Source: Morinoia aosen
Taxonomy: Eukaryota; Arthropoda; Malacostraca; Amphipoda; Talitridae
DNA length: 64,000 bases
Direction of reading: 5' to 3'
NCBI GenBank assembly: GCA_030386875.1
Contig: CM059559.1
Coordinates: 7,313,177 to 7,377,176, forward strand
The notes under the pieces are model-generated. The model was not told where the DNA came from. It did not search any database and worked only from the letters and a program-made list of their open reading frames with translations. A program made the translations under genes and the position numbers. How positions within the stretch are numbered: position 1 is the stretch's first letter; each line of letters opens with the position of its first letter. Below, piece after piece: positions 36,001 through 48,621 of this stretch.

Positions 36001-38373
36001 ATAGCTGAGAGCGTTTGCGTCAAAATCAACGTAGCCGGCAATGGTACAGAGAAGCATTGCGTAGCGCTTGAAATAGTTTGTGATTGTTACTGGAAAGTAA
36101 TCTATTGAGGTACAAAAAATTTGTTATGAAAACGATTGCACGTTGAATAACATGCATTGAAAATAAATATTTTACTAAGATCTGACGAGTGCTCTCTCCT
36201 TGTTTCAGAGCTGGCAATGACCAATGAGGTCGAAACGAAAAAAAAAATGTATTTCTACTCATTGACTTCCTTTAGGAAGATAATGATTTCTGTATATTCA
36301 TGTTTGTTTGTTTTTAATTTAATTTTATTTGTGATTTTAATGCGTGGCTTATAGAACGTGAGTGAAAAATTAATTTTCTATAAAATGCAGTACTTATCGA
36401 GAGTAAACTGCATTATCCAAGCTGTAGATTGAAATGAATTGAAAAGTTTTTAATACTCAACCTTTTGGTAAATTCAAAATTTCTGAACGGGCCCTATCGG
36501 TTTTTGTGAATGAAATCATCTTTGAGTTTAGTTCTGTTGAACATTTCTTAGAGTGTTTGAACTGGCAATTTATCACCAAAAATAACTTATTTTAAAATCT
36601 TTCTACGCTGGATAACGCATTATTTTCTGAATGGGATGAAACTTGTTTTTGTTTGTCATTTATTGCTTGAGTTAGTCTTTAAGATGGGAACGAGAAAATA
36701 TGGACGTCAAATGCAGGACAAAAATTTGAAAAGCCCCTCTTCCACTTCTTAACATGAAATCATTCGTTTTTACATTCGCTTTATGAGATGGTGCAAACTC
36801 AAGAAGTGCATTGATTGCGAATTTTTTAACTAAAAACAGCCGGAACCTAAATAAGAGTGATTCTTAAATTTAGGAAAACTCGACTTCTTAGTGCAAGAAA
36901 CCGGCTCTTAATTCAAGAGTGAATGAATTTTTAGTTCCGTTAAACAAAGGCCATTAATTTTCAGACAATAACAGAGAAACATCTTCTTTAGAAAGCACTC
37001 GACGAATGTATGCGAAGATAGGTTTTTTCTACTCATGTCTCGAACACGTACTGCTTACCGATCGTGGTGCGCATAGACGTCTTTAATAGAGAATTGTAGC
37101 AATTACAACACTTTGATATATGCTTGTGGAAAATTGATACAAGTTCCTTCAACACTTGTGGAAAATATAGTGTGCTATATAGCTTAAATGGAAAACGTAA
37201 CTTTCAACATTGCCGCCCATATATCATAGATAGATGGGCCTCAAAAATTTATAGGCGGGAGCGCTTGAGACTATACTAATGAAATAAAGATCAGTGGGGA
37301 GCAGAATTTCCCTTTTCAATTGCTGCATTTCATTTGTTCTTTTCATGGCTCGGGATGCTGAGCTCAAGCTGTGACCTGAAATTGGCTTTCAGTGAAGTTA
37401 CTTCATATTTCATAGGTCTAACAGAAGTCGTATTTCAGACGCCCACAACCCCGCGCCCGAAATAATTAACTTTAAGCAGAAGCGTGTGGATTTATGAGAT
37501 TCTTGTTCCAGGGCTAGAAACTTAAATGTGTTGGCTGACGCTGACGATTTTGATAATTGTTGGCAGAGTTGAAGATTCTTCACTTAGTAGTGATCTGTGT
37601 ATTTGAGTCGTGTTTTTACCAGCACTAAAACTTCATACTTGGGACAACGATAGCGAGTGCAATAGAACTGAAAACCGCCTTCCACTTCTGCCTGCCCATC
37701 TTCAGTTATAAATCTGTGCAGAATAATAACAAGCGCAAAAAAAAATGTTTCACGTTAGACCCGAATAGATTCGAATTTAACTTCACTCAGAAATGATTAT
37801 CACATGACAAAGGAAAATCACATTAGAATTGCCGGTAGGAAAGCACTCTGTGAGCCATCAAGAGAAAGTTTGGTCCTAGCAATGTACAAAAACTCTGAAA
37901 TTCACTGGTCGCTTGTGTTTCATGAGAATGATAGACTATTAAAGCTACTATGCACTACAAAGTCATCTCAGTCAATTGCATGAGATCTAATTGAGGAATG
38001 AAAAGGACAGGGTTACAGAAGTCCAGTACGAACATTGCGACCATATGGTGTTCGGTAACTCTAGTCGCTAAGAGACGTACGGTGGAACCGATGTATCGAG
38101 ATTCTGACGTAAATATCAATATTCGCCATCTAGAAACGATCAGATAACGGAAGACAGCTTGTTTTTGTAATGAACTACCTATGTAATTGCAAAATTGTAA
38201 ACTTAAACTATGTGCTTCAAATGATGTGTCAGGGAGAAATATCTATCATGGCAATGAGCGATTTTTTTCCTCTCGAATTACTTTAAAATTTAGGAAAACT
38301 ATCACGCGTTGATTGAATGAAATGGTGTTTGACAATACGTACAAAATAAAAAAATTACTCGTTTTGCGTTCCA
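36001..38373. other. intronic sequence, nothing recognised
   Basis: Part of the 12.8-kb intron between exons A and B. AT-rich; no gene or clear repeat seen. Confidence 0.45.
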
Positions 38374-39000
38374 TCAAAGCCGTGAGAAATTGTTACATTT
38401 ATAAAATTTAATTGAGATTTCAAATTCAGTCCGCATTGAATGAATATTTGCATGAGTTATGTAAGCTCGAGACAACAGTGTTGGTATTCCATTCGATTTA
38501 AACTTCAGTGGAAAAACTATAAACAGAACAAGAGAATTTTTAATTTTGGCAGCAAGCACTTACATCCAAAAGAGAAGGTTCATAACTGTTTAAGCTCCGT
38601 AGTAATTTTCATATTCACATTTATCCATGTTGGTATTCTGAACAGAAAATAATTTATTCATAATTCGTAGATATATCAACCGGATACGTAGTTATTCTAG
38701 AAAAAAAATTATTCTCTCCATATAGGTATTCCACAAACCTGAATTGTAGAAAAATGTTGTCAATGTACCGATTGTATAAAAAGGTCAAAATTTAACACGG
38801 CAATTGGCGAACATAAAATATTGACAACTGTCGGTGCCAAGGGCAAGCCCATCCTTGTATGCTTGTTTTGAGGTTTTAATATTTTCGGCCAAAAAAAGAT
38901 GAAAATCATGTTTGCTGTTGCAAGTTTGAGGAAGTTAGGGTTCACAAACTTTGTGAAGCATATCTGGTCATTAAACTCAAAGGTAAACAATTTTTATTTC
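38374..39000 (-). pseudogene. Penelope-like element reverse transcriptase relic
   Basis: On the minus strand the pieces GLPLAPTVVNIL (about 38852 downward), LYNRYIDNIFLQF (about 38785-38745) and LLSRAYITHA...MRTEFEI (about 38475-38400) appear in the order expected for the PLE reverse transcriptase: the MGSPLxP motif, the YVDD catalytic box (here YIDN, second Asp lost) and the RA..E thumb segment. They lie in different frames, separated by at least two frameshifts and several stops. No GIY-YIG endonuclease was found further downstream. This is an inactive fragment inside the large intron of the sidestep-like gene. Confidence 0.6.
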
Positions 39001-41503
39001 TGGAAGCCTCTCCTAGGTTCAGTATATCTTATGTGGACATTGAAATAGTTCTAAATAGTAGCTGCAAATATTATTTCCAGGGTATGAAGGGCCTTCACTC
39101 GGTGTGTACCTCTTGCTGCACATGCAGCTGAGTTTGAGGCACTACACTAAAAGCACGTGAATCAGAGCTGAAACGTCTACCAATATCACCTGTTCACATA
39201 CCGTGCACTGCTGTGGGCAAATACTCAATGCTCCTCCGGGGAATACCTCACGCACTGAAGAGCTCAACATTTCTGTGTTCAAGAATACAGTACTTGTGCT
39301 CATGTACGTGCATTTGGAGAACTCTTTTAGCACTTGAGTCACATAGTTGTCTTGAAGTATTTGAAGTTTTACATTACAATGCAATTCGTATCAGAGCCCC
39401 CTCGTGTTTTCTTCGCATCAATTTTAGAAGTGTTGCAACTATTTGCAGATTTTTTTTAGGAGTACCGAAATAAGTTAGAGTAATCTCTCTTTAGCTGAGA
39501 GTTGTTGTTTCTTTTTTGTAAAGTAGCAAGACTTGTGAAAATTTTATCTACTACCTATTATTAAAATTCAAATTTCACTATCAAAACGCGCAATGAATAT
39601 CACTTTTTGAATTGAAGACATTTAAAACGGACTTAATTCTTAAGATGGATACTCCTCTCAGCATTTGAAGCTTGATTAGATGAAAGAACCCATTTTTTTC
39701 CATGAGAGTTTTTGATTTGGATATAGTTACTATTTATAATACATTATGATAGAACGAAGGCCCCAAGTACAGATTGATTACAATTAATGAATTCCGATCA
39801 GGTCGTTACAGTGATCAAAGCATTCCCGAATCATCTGCTCTGCTACAAAATAGTGGAATTACGATTCCTTCGACACGCAAAAATTCCCAGAACAAGTGCG
39901 CTGTTAAAAGTACAGTTGAGAGCTCGGAACGTGTCTGCCGAACTTTAATCGACGGAAGATCAGCGTAAATATTTTCTTTCGGTATCGAGTTAGGATAAAT
40001 TCGAACTAATGACATCGCCGCCCAAACACCACTCCTATAAAAAGGTGATCTCGTCCGCGCATGCGCGCTGCTTCTCTCGTTAATGCCTCCGTAAATTTTG
40101 GCATTCGGCTTATTCGGAGGGCAGATAAGATTTTGGTGCCTGGCTGCAACGACACTGAGAGGGGAAATTCTAATTTGTTTTGGATATTCCCCAGTAACTA
40201 GATCTTTTATTCAAAATGCTTAAATGGTTTGCCGCTGAGTAAAAGCTGCGCCACTTTTATTTTTTTTTTAAATAATTTCAATTTAGCTCGTGTTTATAAT
40301 CATTGGTTTATAATCAGTGTTGTGTGTTATGAACAGCAATGTAGCGTTCATTATATTTGCAGCGTTCAACTCCTTAAAGAACAGTACTGGAATGTTTCCG
40401 TTCACTTCTTCTTGTTTTAAACTGATGCTTTGAGAATTCTATCTGGACCAAAATACCATTCTCACTGACAGACATTTTCTGTAACCAAAATTAACCTTTA
40501 ATTTACTGACTATTTAATTTACTGACTATACTGACTATTGAATATGCATTATTATTTCAGTTCAGTTCGAGAGAACGAAACGCTCTCATAGAAGAAATAA
40601 CTAAGCACCTTACGGTGTGAATAATTGCAATCAAAGTCGTAAATTTTTCGACAGTAATTTCGAAATTGATTGCATTGATATTCAGATAAGACTCACGTTG
40701 AATTGCAATAAGGAAATCTGGGAAACATAATTATTTCTTAATTTAACAATGAAAATCATCATAAGTAAGTCACCTTATGAGCTAGTTTTTATACTTTTAA
40801 AATTACTTTAAATATTGTAGCAACTAGAATAGGATTCGCTAAATGTGAAAATAATTCATAGGAATAATTGCACCTATTAGAACAAACTGCTTGCTCAATA
40901 TGAAATGTATCACTAAATAAATAGTGACTAAATATTATGACTGAATAAAATGACTGAATAAAGTGAATAAAGTGACGAAAAATTACGGCCGAGCTCTCAT
41001 TCAATTAGGTTATGAGTCATCTCACTATGCTCCCAATATATTTTCGTTAAAAAAATTATAATGTTCGAGTGTGAGTGTGGAATACGCTCTGTCACACTAT
41101 ATAGAACATTACTCTTTTCGAATAGTTATATATGTGTAGAACATTATGAGATGACGCATGACCATTATTTTGAACTATCACCACCCTGGGAAGAGATTCA
41201 ACTACCAATTCAGTACACAAACCTTGTAGTGAAGAGAATTCGATCCTCCGCAGAAGCAGAGCATAAGTCCTCAACCGGCACGTTTGTCATGAAGCTTGGG
41301 AGTTAACTTCCCAGAAGCGAGAGAACCACGGAACCTCTCACCCTGTACACCACTCACTGCAAAATACATCACTACCACAGCGGGAACTAGTGTTACAGCG
41401 CATATTATCCCAAAATACCACAACATTTGAATAAAAATAGAATGCAATATGTACAATTACCTAGTCTGAATGTTTATTCTCTAAGGTTATGATCGCAGAT
41501 TTT
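39001..41503. other. intronic sequence, nothing recognised
   Basis: AT-rich. Small direct repeats: TTAATTTACTGACTAT near 40500 and GACTGAATAAA-type words near 40940. No domain in the short frames. Confidence 0.4.
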
Positions 41504-41540
41504 GCTGATGATGGGTCAAGGCCCGAAACGTTCGTTTTTT
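41504..41540 (+). ncRNA. candidate hammerhead ribozyme core (PLE type)
   Basis: CTGATGA (41505-41511), T, stem II GGGT/GCCC with loop CAAG (41513-41524), then GAAAC (41525-41529) and GTTCGTTT, which could pair back onto AAAC as a short stem III. This is the conserved hammerhead core seen in Penelope-like element terminal repeats. Stem I pairing is not clear, so activity is uncertain. The opposite orientation to the PLE relic at 38-39 kb implies a separate insertion. Confidence 0.5.
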
Positions 41541-42027
41541 AGAATTGACCATATTAAAATTTTAAACAATGTGGACTCCTTTGGTTTTTGCCCATAACTT
41601 TTTATTTAAAATAGAAATGATTAGAATATAGGAGAAATGAGAATATAGCACACACAATAAAATTCATGTCCTATTTCTGACTGGGGAAGAAGAATGGGCC
41701 TAAAGGGAATGGGAGAAAAAGGAGGTCAAGGAACTTTTCTCTGTCGGCTGTAGGTCGACCGTGCCGGTGATGTGGCGGAGGTGTGACGCGTTGCTGCACA
41801 GCGCAAATGAAACTTCCTACGCGATTTTTATGATCACTAAAATGTGATAATCTTAGCTGGTAAAAATAAGAAGTTAGTCTTATTTCCAGACAACAAACCA
41901 GAAAGCTGCCTCAAGTTCATCCCTCATTATCTATTTTCCATCATTCTTTTCGTTGAAAAATAACCGAGAGAATGAAGGGAAGCGGATTACGAGGACTGAA
42001 ATGAGGGCTTATTTCTAATTTCTGGCT
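41541..42027. other. intronic sequence, nothing recognised
   Basis: Possibly partly PLE terminal-repeat remnant near the ribozyme motif. A short GC-rich segment (about 41740-41810) gives no recognisable domain. Confidence 0.35.
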
Positions 42028-42429
42028 GAAAGAAAGAAAGAAAAGAAAGAAAACAGTTTATTTCCAATAGAGATTGTACAATATTACAATCATTGGTTTT
42101 TAAATATCTTAAAATTAATATACTTAGATGATACACACACACGAGTATTGAAAAACTCGTGTCACTAGTCGAAAAGAAATGATTGAGGGCAATGAACTCC
42201 TAATCTATCTTAATCTACATTTGATAATACATGTAATGATAATTATAAGAGATAACACAATTTCATGGACGATGCATTTTCATTGTGGGGTGAAAACACT
42301 TTTGACAGTTTACATGTACATGACATAAAACTTCGCAATTCTTGACGCCAGGAAATAATATATGAAATCGCTTGTTTCGGTCAATGTTCACAAGTGTCGT
42401 TTTAAGGAAGCATGAAAAAAAATATATAT

Positions 42430-43620
42430 AAATATATATCCATATGCACACATATTGACATATACGTATGCATGTGTGTGCATATCCATACACACACTCA
42501 CACACACACATACACACACACACAAATACATATATACATATAAGCATGAGGACCAAGAAGATTATAAGATTTGTATTTCTGATTCAACAATTTTAACATA
42601 ACGGTCATTTGTTAACAAGCATTTTATTTAAATATAAATGGATGATCGCACAACAAAAGTATAGTTTTTACATGAATGCTTCACAATACTAAAGAGATGA
42701 CGAGTTATGTAATGTTACAAGTTGAGAGTACACAGAAAAAAGACCATTATCTCTGGTAAAATGCTAGTTGTCAGTCTAGTATACACATATGTGCACGTAT
42801 ACATGTAAATATATACACATACACATGCACACATATACCCACGCACATACTTACACCAAACTCGTAAGCATACACAAATGCATTTCTATGCATCGAGGCA
42901 ATACATACGCATTCTACAGAGTGTCATACGCATAGCGTGGACACGTACACATATACACAAGTAAGCATGTGCGCAAATATCAGCGTAAACTAGTCAGTAT
43001 AAACCAGAATTCCAATCGAGGGAAACGGAGAAAATATCTTTTATTATAGCATGAATTTTATAAAATTTCGTACTAAAAATAGTGGCACAAAACAGTCCAC
43101 TTAAGTCGGAAACATGAAAACGATTGTGGGACGTGAATAAGAAAGAAAACATTAATGTCCTATAAAGGTTTCATATTAGAAAAAAAAATCACATTATCTT
43201 TGAAATATGGCGCAAATTGTCGGCAATTGATAAACAAACATAGGTATCACATTATTATAACATATAACTATAAGCCGAATAAGTATATTACTGCAGTATA
43301 AATGGATGATCACACAACGAATTTATTTTTTTTACATGGATGCTTTACAATTTCATATTAGAAAAAAAACACATTATTTTTTTAATATGGTGCAGAATGT
43401 CTGCAATTGATCAACACACACACACATAGGTACCATGTCGGTCTAGTTTGATGCTTGCACAGAAACGGAGAGGAATGACATAAAATGCACCTTCGACTGG
43501 TTGATCTACTCTAGTGCACACAGTTGTACGTGCACATATACACACCCATATGCGCACATACACCTATATACGTACACACATATACAAGTAAGCATGTTTG
43601 CAAATGACAACGTATAGGCG
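42430..43620 (-). repeat. duplicated CA/TA-rich segments in the LINE-B 3' region
   Basis: TATAAATGGATGATC.CACAAC, then TTTTTACATG.ATGCTT.ACAAT occurs near 42635 and 43300. ACACATATACA.AAGTAAGCATGT occurs near 42950 and 43573. TTTCATATTAGAAAAAAAA followed by CACATTAT occurs near 43170 and 43350. Together they indicate direct duplication of roughly 650 bp and a nested one of about 180 bp. CA-rich microsatellites lie at 42430-42550, 42780-42970 and 43500-43590. Confidence 0.65.
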
Positions 43621-43770
43621 GCCAAATCATAATACCTACGCATACTTCAAAACTGTTGTGTGATGTCTTGAATTATAAAACAATGAGCGAGGGAGATTGT
43701 TCAGCAATGGAGATACCAGGTGAATGAGATTCGTCAGTACTCATTCAGTATGTTCTGTAATTAAGGATTA

Positions 43771-44985
43771 TTATTGAGACACAAGATGACGAGTTATTTT
43801 GGCTTTAAATTCTCTCGGTCTTTGAGGGACTTTAATACTCAGGGGAAGTTTGTTCCACAGTAAGGCGCCTGATATGGACAGAGCCTTCTGCCCTAAGTGA
43901 GATGAACGCTAGTTGACTAAGACATTATTGTTTCTGTTCGGTTTTTGATTGGTTACAGTGGGTGGATGGAAACGCACTATCTCAGCATTGCTCTGAGGAA
44001 GATATAACGAGGAGAATACGTATTGGGCCTTCTGCATGAGGAGCCTTTCTTGGATAGGGATCCAGCCGAGTTTATTGAGGAGAGGGGTTACGTGATCACT
44101 TCTTTTGAAATTACCGTTGCATACCACCTTGGCTGCAAAATTCATGCATTTTTGTAAGTCCCTTTTAAGGTATTGAGGTAAGTCTCCCCATACTAGGCTG
44201 CAGTAGTCAATGCGCGATAACACAAGGGATTGAATGGCTAATAATCTTGATTTTTCGTCTAGCATACTTTTTATACGATGAAAAAACATTAAAGTTCCGT
44301 AGATTTTGTTGCAAGTAATCTCAACGTGAGATTTGAAGGACATATTTCTATCGAACCAGATACCCAGATTTTTAACTTTTTCTGATGCAATAATTTTATC
44401 ATTTCCAACTGCAAGAGTAAGATCTGAAGTTTTTTTAATTGCATCTTTGGATCCAAAAATAATGCATTGTGTTTTATTAGCATTTAATTTGAGACCATTT
44501 CGGTCGTACCATGATTTCAGGCTAGTCAGTAAAGTTTCGGCTTTAATTTGCGTCTGTGGTATTTCCGATACAGAACTTGTTATTGCAATTTGAACATCAT
44601 CTGCATTCATTGAGATCCGTGTGTTAGAAGGCATTGGAGGGAAATCATTAATGAAAATAGAAAACAGTAGTGGACCAAGAATGGATCCTTGGGGAACACC
44701 AAAATTGTTTTGAATGAATGGGGACAATTTGTTTCCTATGCGGACTGCATGAGATCGATTTGACAAGTAACTTTCAAACCATTGCGTGTCTATTCCCAAG
44801 TTCAGTATTTTACGTAGAAGTCTTTCATGTTGGACGCTATCGAACGCCTTAGAGAGATCGAGTAGCAGCAAGAGTGTTACATTCTTTTGATCAATGTCAC
44901 TGTATATTTTTTCAGATATATTGAGCAGAGCGTCTTGAGTGCTAGTATTTCTTCCATAGGCATATTGATTTTGGTGGTGAGCGTC
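43771..44985 (-). pseudogene. LINE-B reverse transcriptase, truncated, one nonsense codon
   Basis: The fragment starts within the fingers (QYAYGRNTSTQDALL) and runs through the palm: LLDLSKAFDSVQH, GVPQGSILGPLLFSIFIND, then the catalytic box as NADD with Asn where Phe or Tyr is usual, and KTQCIIFGS. The endonuclease and N-terminal half are absent. An in-frame TAG ends the open frame at 43909. Beyond it the same frame continues with GALLWNKLPLSIKVPQRP, the usual C-terminal LINE segment, to TAA at 43771-43773, so the TAG is a single nonsense mutation. The upstream part of the open frame (44985-45225) is not LINE-like. Confidence 0.88.
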
Positions 44986-45654
44986 ATAGACACTCAACAT
45001 AGTTTTTTTTGCAATAACTGCTAAAATAACAAAAAATGTCTCACTGTGTTTTATGTTTGTCTTCACAAAATTCAAATTTGCTAGTGCATCGGGCCTTTTT
45101 TTGTTTTCATGCTGGTATTCGTGGTACGTTTGTTCTATATGCGGAAGAGGGAGGAGCAGGTGTTGCGGTTGACCAGGGAGGGAGGCTACACCGAGGGTCG
45201 CTACACAGACTTCGAGTGGAGACAAAGTTTACAGAAAGCACCAGTCTGTTTTTGCACGATTAAATTGGTCACAAATGATTGTACTTGATTACTGTTTTTC
45301 ACTTTTGCGATTCAATGAGGTAGAAAGCACATTCACAGATACTCAGTTCGAGTTTGGGGTTTTGGGAAAGTTTTGTTCCCTTAGATTTTGAAATGTTTGA
45401 CGCCGCGTTTACGCGGAGCGTCAGTTCACCTCCGCACTCTACGAGAAAGCTCGAGCTGAAAGTGAGGTTAAGTTCGTGCTTTTTGCCATACATTAAGGCA
45501 TCGAAATTCGTATGATCATAGGAATGTAATAACGTTACTGGACTGATTAAAATCAACGGAAAGAGAAACGTGGAGCAATTATCACTTAAGAAAATATAGA
45601 TTAGAGGTAATTTCGGGTCGCTTGCCAGAAATTAAGGCCAAGTTCTCGAGTTTT
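44986..45654. other. intronic sequence, nothing recognised
   Basis: Short open frames only. No LINE similarity beyond the truncation point. Confidence 0.4.
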
Positions 45655-45830
45655 GGTAGAAGTTAAGGTTAACTTTTTGCTTCATCCCTAGCTTACTGTT
45701 TCTGTGCACCTTGTGCATAGATTCCGCGTTCCCTCAACTCCATACTAAATGGTGCCTTTCTCTTTCCTCTCTTAGAACACCTTTGTCGTGGTTGAGGGAG
45801 GCTAAAACTTTCTTATATATAATAATGGAA
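45655..45830 (+). repeat. dispersed repeat family R340, copy 2 (partial)
   Basis: CACCTTGTGCATAGATTC, GCGTTCCCT, AATGGTGCCTTTCTC, CACCTTTGTCGTGGT and GAGGGAGGCTAAAA match the right half of the copy at 63425-63797 in order and orientation. The left half is missing or too diverged. Confidence 0.7.
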
Positions 45831-47984
45831 CTCAAACAATACACAAATTTCATAGTGTTATGATACACAAATGAGTATCCCCATTAAACTAAAATTATGA
45901 AACAAAAATCGAACTGAAACTAGTATAAGTAAATAAAGATCTCCACTTGATTCATATTCCGAATAAATTTCTAACTGAAACATAAATTAACTTACCTACT
46001 GCACCATAAGATTCAAATTACAAATAAATCACCTTCAAAAACTCTAAAATAAATAAATTACACTCAGAAAGTGAATAATTAAAGTAAACCCTGAAAGAGA
46101 GTAAATAGTTATCCCCATTGTACATATATTACGAAATAATTATAAAGTGAAACACCTATAAATACGTAGACACCAAAACACACAAATTCCGAAACTCATT
46201 TAAGTAAACACACATCGCCATAATACTCAAATAACTCGTGTAAAGATATCAGTTTTGTGAGGCGTGAAGCCGTCGATCAAGGATTTAGCTTATTTTTTCT
46301 TCGGTCTGGAGAATGAAGCAACACCGCCGCCTGCCTGGCGCCTTCTGGACCTGCACCAGCTCCCAGTGCATGGGCCTCGCTGCGCACATCTCTTTGTTAA
46401 TGAATATTGTTATAATTATAACATTAATTTATAACTACACTGAAATAAAATTAGAGTTTAATAAAATTTTATTCATGTTGTAATTTTTATTGTATCATAT
46501 AATTTAAAATTATTAGTTGTCAATAATGCCTTATATTTCATGTTTTGAATCAGGTTTTGGAAAGTCGTAGGTGATGGGTCACCCTCTGTGTTGAAACAAA
46601 TATATTATTATATTATTTAATTAAACCCTCTATTATTCAAAGTTATATTTTAATGACGTTATTTCTGCAAATTTGGAGCTTCGAATCAGGTCTTGGTGTG
46701 TCGTTGGTGATAATTCCCAAAGTGTTTACATCATTTAGGGACCTTCATGATTTTAATTTAGTACTATCTTAAATAAAAGTGTTTTCTTAAATGCATTAAA
46801 TTTTTTCATTGCACGCCTGACAAGTGAACGCATTTCTTTATCAATAGATATTTTAAAAGACGCGAGTGTTTTATTTAATGACAACTTACTGTAGATCGAG
46901 GACTCAACATAAAATTGACATGTCTTTGGCCACACTTGCATGTTGTGTTAAGAAAATTTATATCTTATTATCAAGGTTTTAAATTCGCTGCCTCAGTCAT
47001 AATGAGGAAAATTAATTCATTGCGAAATTACATTTTGAGCAGCACTCGATATAAGCTGCAAAATTAATTCCAGCTCCCTGACACCCATTGCAGTCGGCCT
47101 CATTCATGCCACTAATTAGAGACAACTTCACACTTTTTCCCGTTCCGGAGAATGCATTTCATTTAATTGCCATTTTTTAATCACCATTACATCTTTCACT
47201 CAACTAATTTTTGGTATTAACGATCCTCAATTAAGAAATTTTCCAGTCAATGTCTGTTGAGTGTCGAATGAAATTCCAGGAGTGTGGCCAGCAAAGTAAA
47301 TTCGAGAGTACGATCCTTCGGACATGAGTTCATTTCTGTACTAACTCGTGAGCTGCGCTACCTTTCATTAAGTGATAACCCACCCATTTTGTAGATGAGA
47401 AAAGATAGTGTGCATTATAGAGCAATAAATTGTTTCTAGCAGTAAAATTCGGATACAGCAATATATTTTTCTGTTAAAAAAATGTTCATTTCCATTAGAG
47501 CAGGATTTTTTTCAAATAGTAGATTTTTACTTTTTCACTTCCACGGTATCACATATACGAGCAAAAATATCAATCGGGTTCCACTATTTAATCAAGTCTC
47601 ATGGCTATATCGTTCAGTCAGCATGAGTAAAAGGACATTACGCTACTCAAAAAGATATATGCTCTTACACAAAACGAACACATCTTGCGTGTCTCCCGCT
47701 TATTCGATGGAAAAAACTTATTCGCTCAAAATTAGACTTTTTGCGACATTTCCAATTAAGAGAAATTCTTTGTCTTCTCCTTCGTTGATTAACTGATAAT
47801 ATTCAAAGAAGCTTTTGCTTGTGAATCAAAGATCGTAATTAATGCCATACTAAAAAGATGTTTGAGGAGTTCACCAGTTTAGTTTTCTAATTATGCATAT
47901 ATCCATAATTTCTCAAAAAGTTAGTCTCAGTATTCTTTTTCTTGATGGATCACTTGTGGTAAATTAGTTTAAATTTGATAAATC
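45831..47984. other. intronic sequence, nothing recognised
   Basis: Strongly AT-rich, with a short GC-rich island at 46305-46385 (ACACCGCCGCCTGCCTGG) in which I could not identify a domain or a pair of splice sites. Confidence 0.4.
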
Positions 47985-48400
47985 ATGGTTGTACTGTGAA
48001 TCATGATTGCTGAGGAATGGTTTTAGCATAAACAATGGTTATATTGAAATGGCTGTATTATAAATAATAGATGCATTACTAGTCACGGTTGTATGAATCA
48101 GGGTTATATGAAGATGGCTGTATTATAAATCACTGTCGTATAATTCATGGTTTTATTAATATGAATGTGTAAGCCATAGTTGTATTAAAATGCTTTTATT
48201 ATAAATCATTGTACTACAAATCATGGTTGTATTAAAATGGTAGTAATATATATCTTCGTTGGGTAAATAAACGTTACACAAATCATTGTAGTATTTTCTT
48301 ATACAAATCATGGTTGTAGTAAAATGGCAGTAATATAAATCTTCGTTGGGTAAATTAAGGTTACACAAATCAAGATCGCATTAAAGAAATTAAATGTGTC
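47985..48400 (+). repeat. degenerate array abutting the exon B acceptor
   Basis: Units of the type AATCATGGTTGTATTAAAAT followed by GG.AGTAATATAAATCTTCG repeat with about 35-82 bp spacing. The last two full units are 82 bp apart and nearly identical. A final decayed unit (AATCAAGATCGCATTAAAG) runs into the polypyrimidine tract of exon B. Confidence 0.75.
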
Positions 48401-48412
48401 TTCCCCCCGTAG

Positions 48413-48621
48413 TTACGACGCGCGCAACAGCGACTTCGCAGAGGGCAACCGCTGGTACGACGAGACGGTGCTGGGGCGCCGGGCGTTCTTCAAGTCTTCC
48501 GCTTCCGTGCCCGTCCTCAGCATCGACCCTGTGGCCGTCGGCGACCATGGCGACTTTTCCTGCAGAGTCGAGTACATCAAGTCCCCCACCACCACGGAGG
48601 CGTTCACACTCTTCGTTATCA
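48413..48621 (+). CDS. sidestep-like receptor, exon B (Ig1, second half)
   Basis: It continues the V-type Ig1 from exon A. The first base completes a Ser codon split by a phase-2 intron, giving the join PVY-S-YDARNSD. Residues then run WYDETVLGRRAFFKS, VPVLSIDPVAVGDHG and DFSCRVEYIKSPTTTEAFTL, with the second Ig cysteine in the DxGxFxC turn. The YDAR, GRRAFF and CRVxxxKSPT segments are hallmarks of the sidestep family. Acceptor TTCCCCCCGTAG ends at 48412; the donor is GTGAGT at 48622, leaving in phase 1. Exon sequence is GC-rich against the AT-rich introns. Its last 55-60 bp plus donor appear twice more in the intron. Confidence 0.92.

Larger units (their letters stand above)
42028..44985 (-). 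mobile_element. 5'-truncated LINE (CR1/L2-like), LINE-B
   Basis: Antisense element with a reverse-transcriptase region (44985 down to 43771) and a long presumed 3' untranslated region down to 42054. It ends TATTGGAAATAAACTG followed by a TTTTCTTTC-type tail (42053-42028). Similarity to LINE reverse transcriptase begins abruptly at about 44985 and sequence before that is unrelated, so the insertion is 5'-truncated. The 3' region holds CA/TA microsatellites and an internal duplication. It lies in the large intron of the sidestep-like gene, opposite to it. Confidence 0.8.

Noticed and set aside
42430..42560. Telomere-like or centromeric satellite
   Set aside because: The CA/TA words are ordinary microsatellite within the LINE-B 3' region.
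44986..45225. N-terminal 80 residues of the LINE-B open frame as part of the element
   Set aside because: No LINE similarity; the element starts abruptly near 44985.
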